A stretch of 32,088 nt of DNA from Xanthomonas bonasiae (lineage in GTDB: Bacteria > Pseudomonadota > Gammaproteobacteria > Xanthomonadales > Xanthomonadaceae), in contig NZ_JAFIWB010000040.1 of NCBI RefSeq assembly GCF_017163705.1, positions 1-32,088 of the forward strand. The letters are read 5' to 3'. The first letter of the stretch is position 1. Each line of letters starts with the position of its first letter. Shown in pieces: positions 31,756-32,088 of this stretch. A program made the translations under genes and the position numbers. Under the pieces are notes generated by a model that did not search any database, was not told where the DNA came from, and saw only the letters and a list, made by a program, of their open reading frames with translations.

Positions 31756-32088
31756 GCCGGCATTGCAGCACAGGCCCGATGAAGACAGCGCAACCTGCGC
31801 ATTCAGGCCGAGCGGCGTGGCGGATGACGGCACCGGAAAGGAAACTAAACGATTCATCGGCTGTGCGGGTCTAACCCACTGTATTGCGGCGAAATCACTA
31901 TGCGGTAACCGGGCGGGCGCAGCGTAGACAAGCCACCCGTTTCACGCCCCTTTTATCGCTGCGTTCGTACATTACTGAAGAGGCGCTGACCCGCCGGTAT
32001 CTGCTGTCCTTCATTTTTCTGGTTTCACGTCGCGCGCCCGCTGCGGACACGCGACGGCAGTCGTTTTCCGTGTGCCCGTCCCCCCCTC

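Noticed and set aside
31756-31857. 34-residue N-terminal extension of the small unknown protein
   Set aside because: Lower third-position GC and low complexity argue against coding, although it cannot be excluded without homologues.

Overview
The window is a GC-rich (about 70 %) bacterial chromosome segment, most probably from a Xanthomonas or a close Xanthomonadaceae relative. This is inferred from the gene order lptM-dapF-DUF484-xerC next to hslV-hslU, from HslV, HslU, DapF and OpgH proteins of the form I know from Xanthomonas, and from dispersed GTAG-type REP palindromes. It looks like ordinary chromosomal backbone: no prophage, transposase, integron, CRISPR array, rRNA or tRNA was seen.

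Layout. 1-3062: a cut-off lipoprotein gene, ubiE (quinone methylation), a trimeric-type porin and a cytosine deaminase of the yeast FCY1 type. 3076-7930: a TonB-dependent receptor divergent from a membrane acyltransferase-like protein (DUF1624), then an exported DUF2252 protein. 8281-13910: a minus-strand block with hslU, hslV, a Cys-rich DUF3079 protein, xerC, DUF484, dapF, lptM and a YbaN/DUF454 protein. The lptM-dapF-DUF484-xerC part matches the enterobacterial order and is tightly packed with ATGA overlaps. 14368-20544: two exported S9 serine peptidases (oligopeptidase B and prolyl oligopeptidase) around an aminotransferase and a small unknown protein. 20611-24211: a small membrane protein, a Blc-type lipocalin, an HxlR regulator, a WYL regulator and a DUF481 outer-membrane protein. 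24441-29032: hemC, an AlgR-type LytTR regulator, a carboxylesterase and the osmoregulated glucan synthase opgH. 29674-31755: a PAS histidine kinase divergent from a single-domain response regulator, then a small unknown protein.

The most interesting signal lies between the genes. A repeat built from G3-4-ATT(C) units occurs at five places (after ubiE, hslV, DUF484, DUF481 and algR). In all five it begins within 6 nt of a stop codon, with the G-rich strand being the coding strand, so every copy would put a run of G-tracts (often four, enough for a G-quadruplex) in the mRNA directly after the stop codon. At three sites a C-rich arm follows and can close a long stem-loop. One copy has become the 5' coding end of xerC and another supplies the first codons of hslU. 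A second, unrelated family (REP, head GTAGGAGCGGCTTCAGCC) is concentrated between convergent genes.

A second recurring architecture is a -10-like hexamer followed by only 6-7 nt and then the start codon, without a Shine-Dalgarno sequence, at six genes (ubiE, lptM, DUF454, the aminotransferase, the WYL regulator and hemC). This predicts leaderless transcripts. opgH in contrast has a long leader holding a 41-codon frame with a strong ribosome site whose stop overlaps the opgH start.
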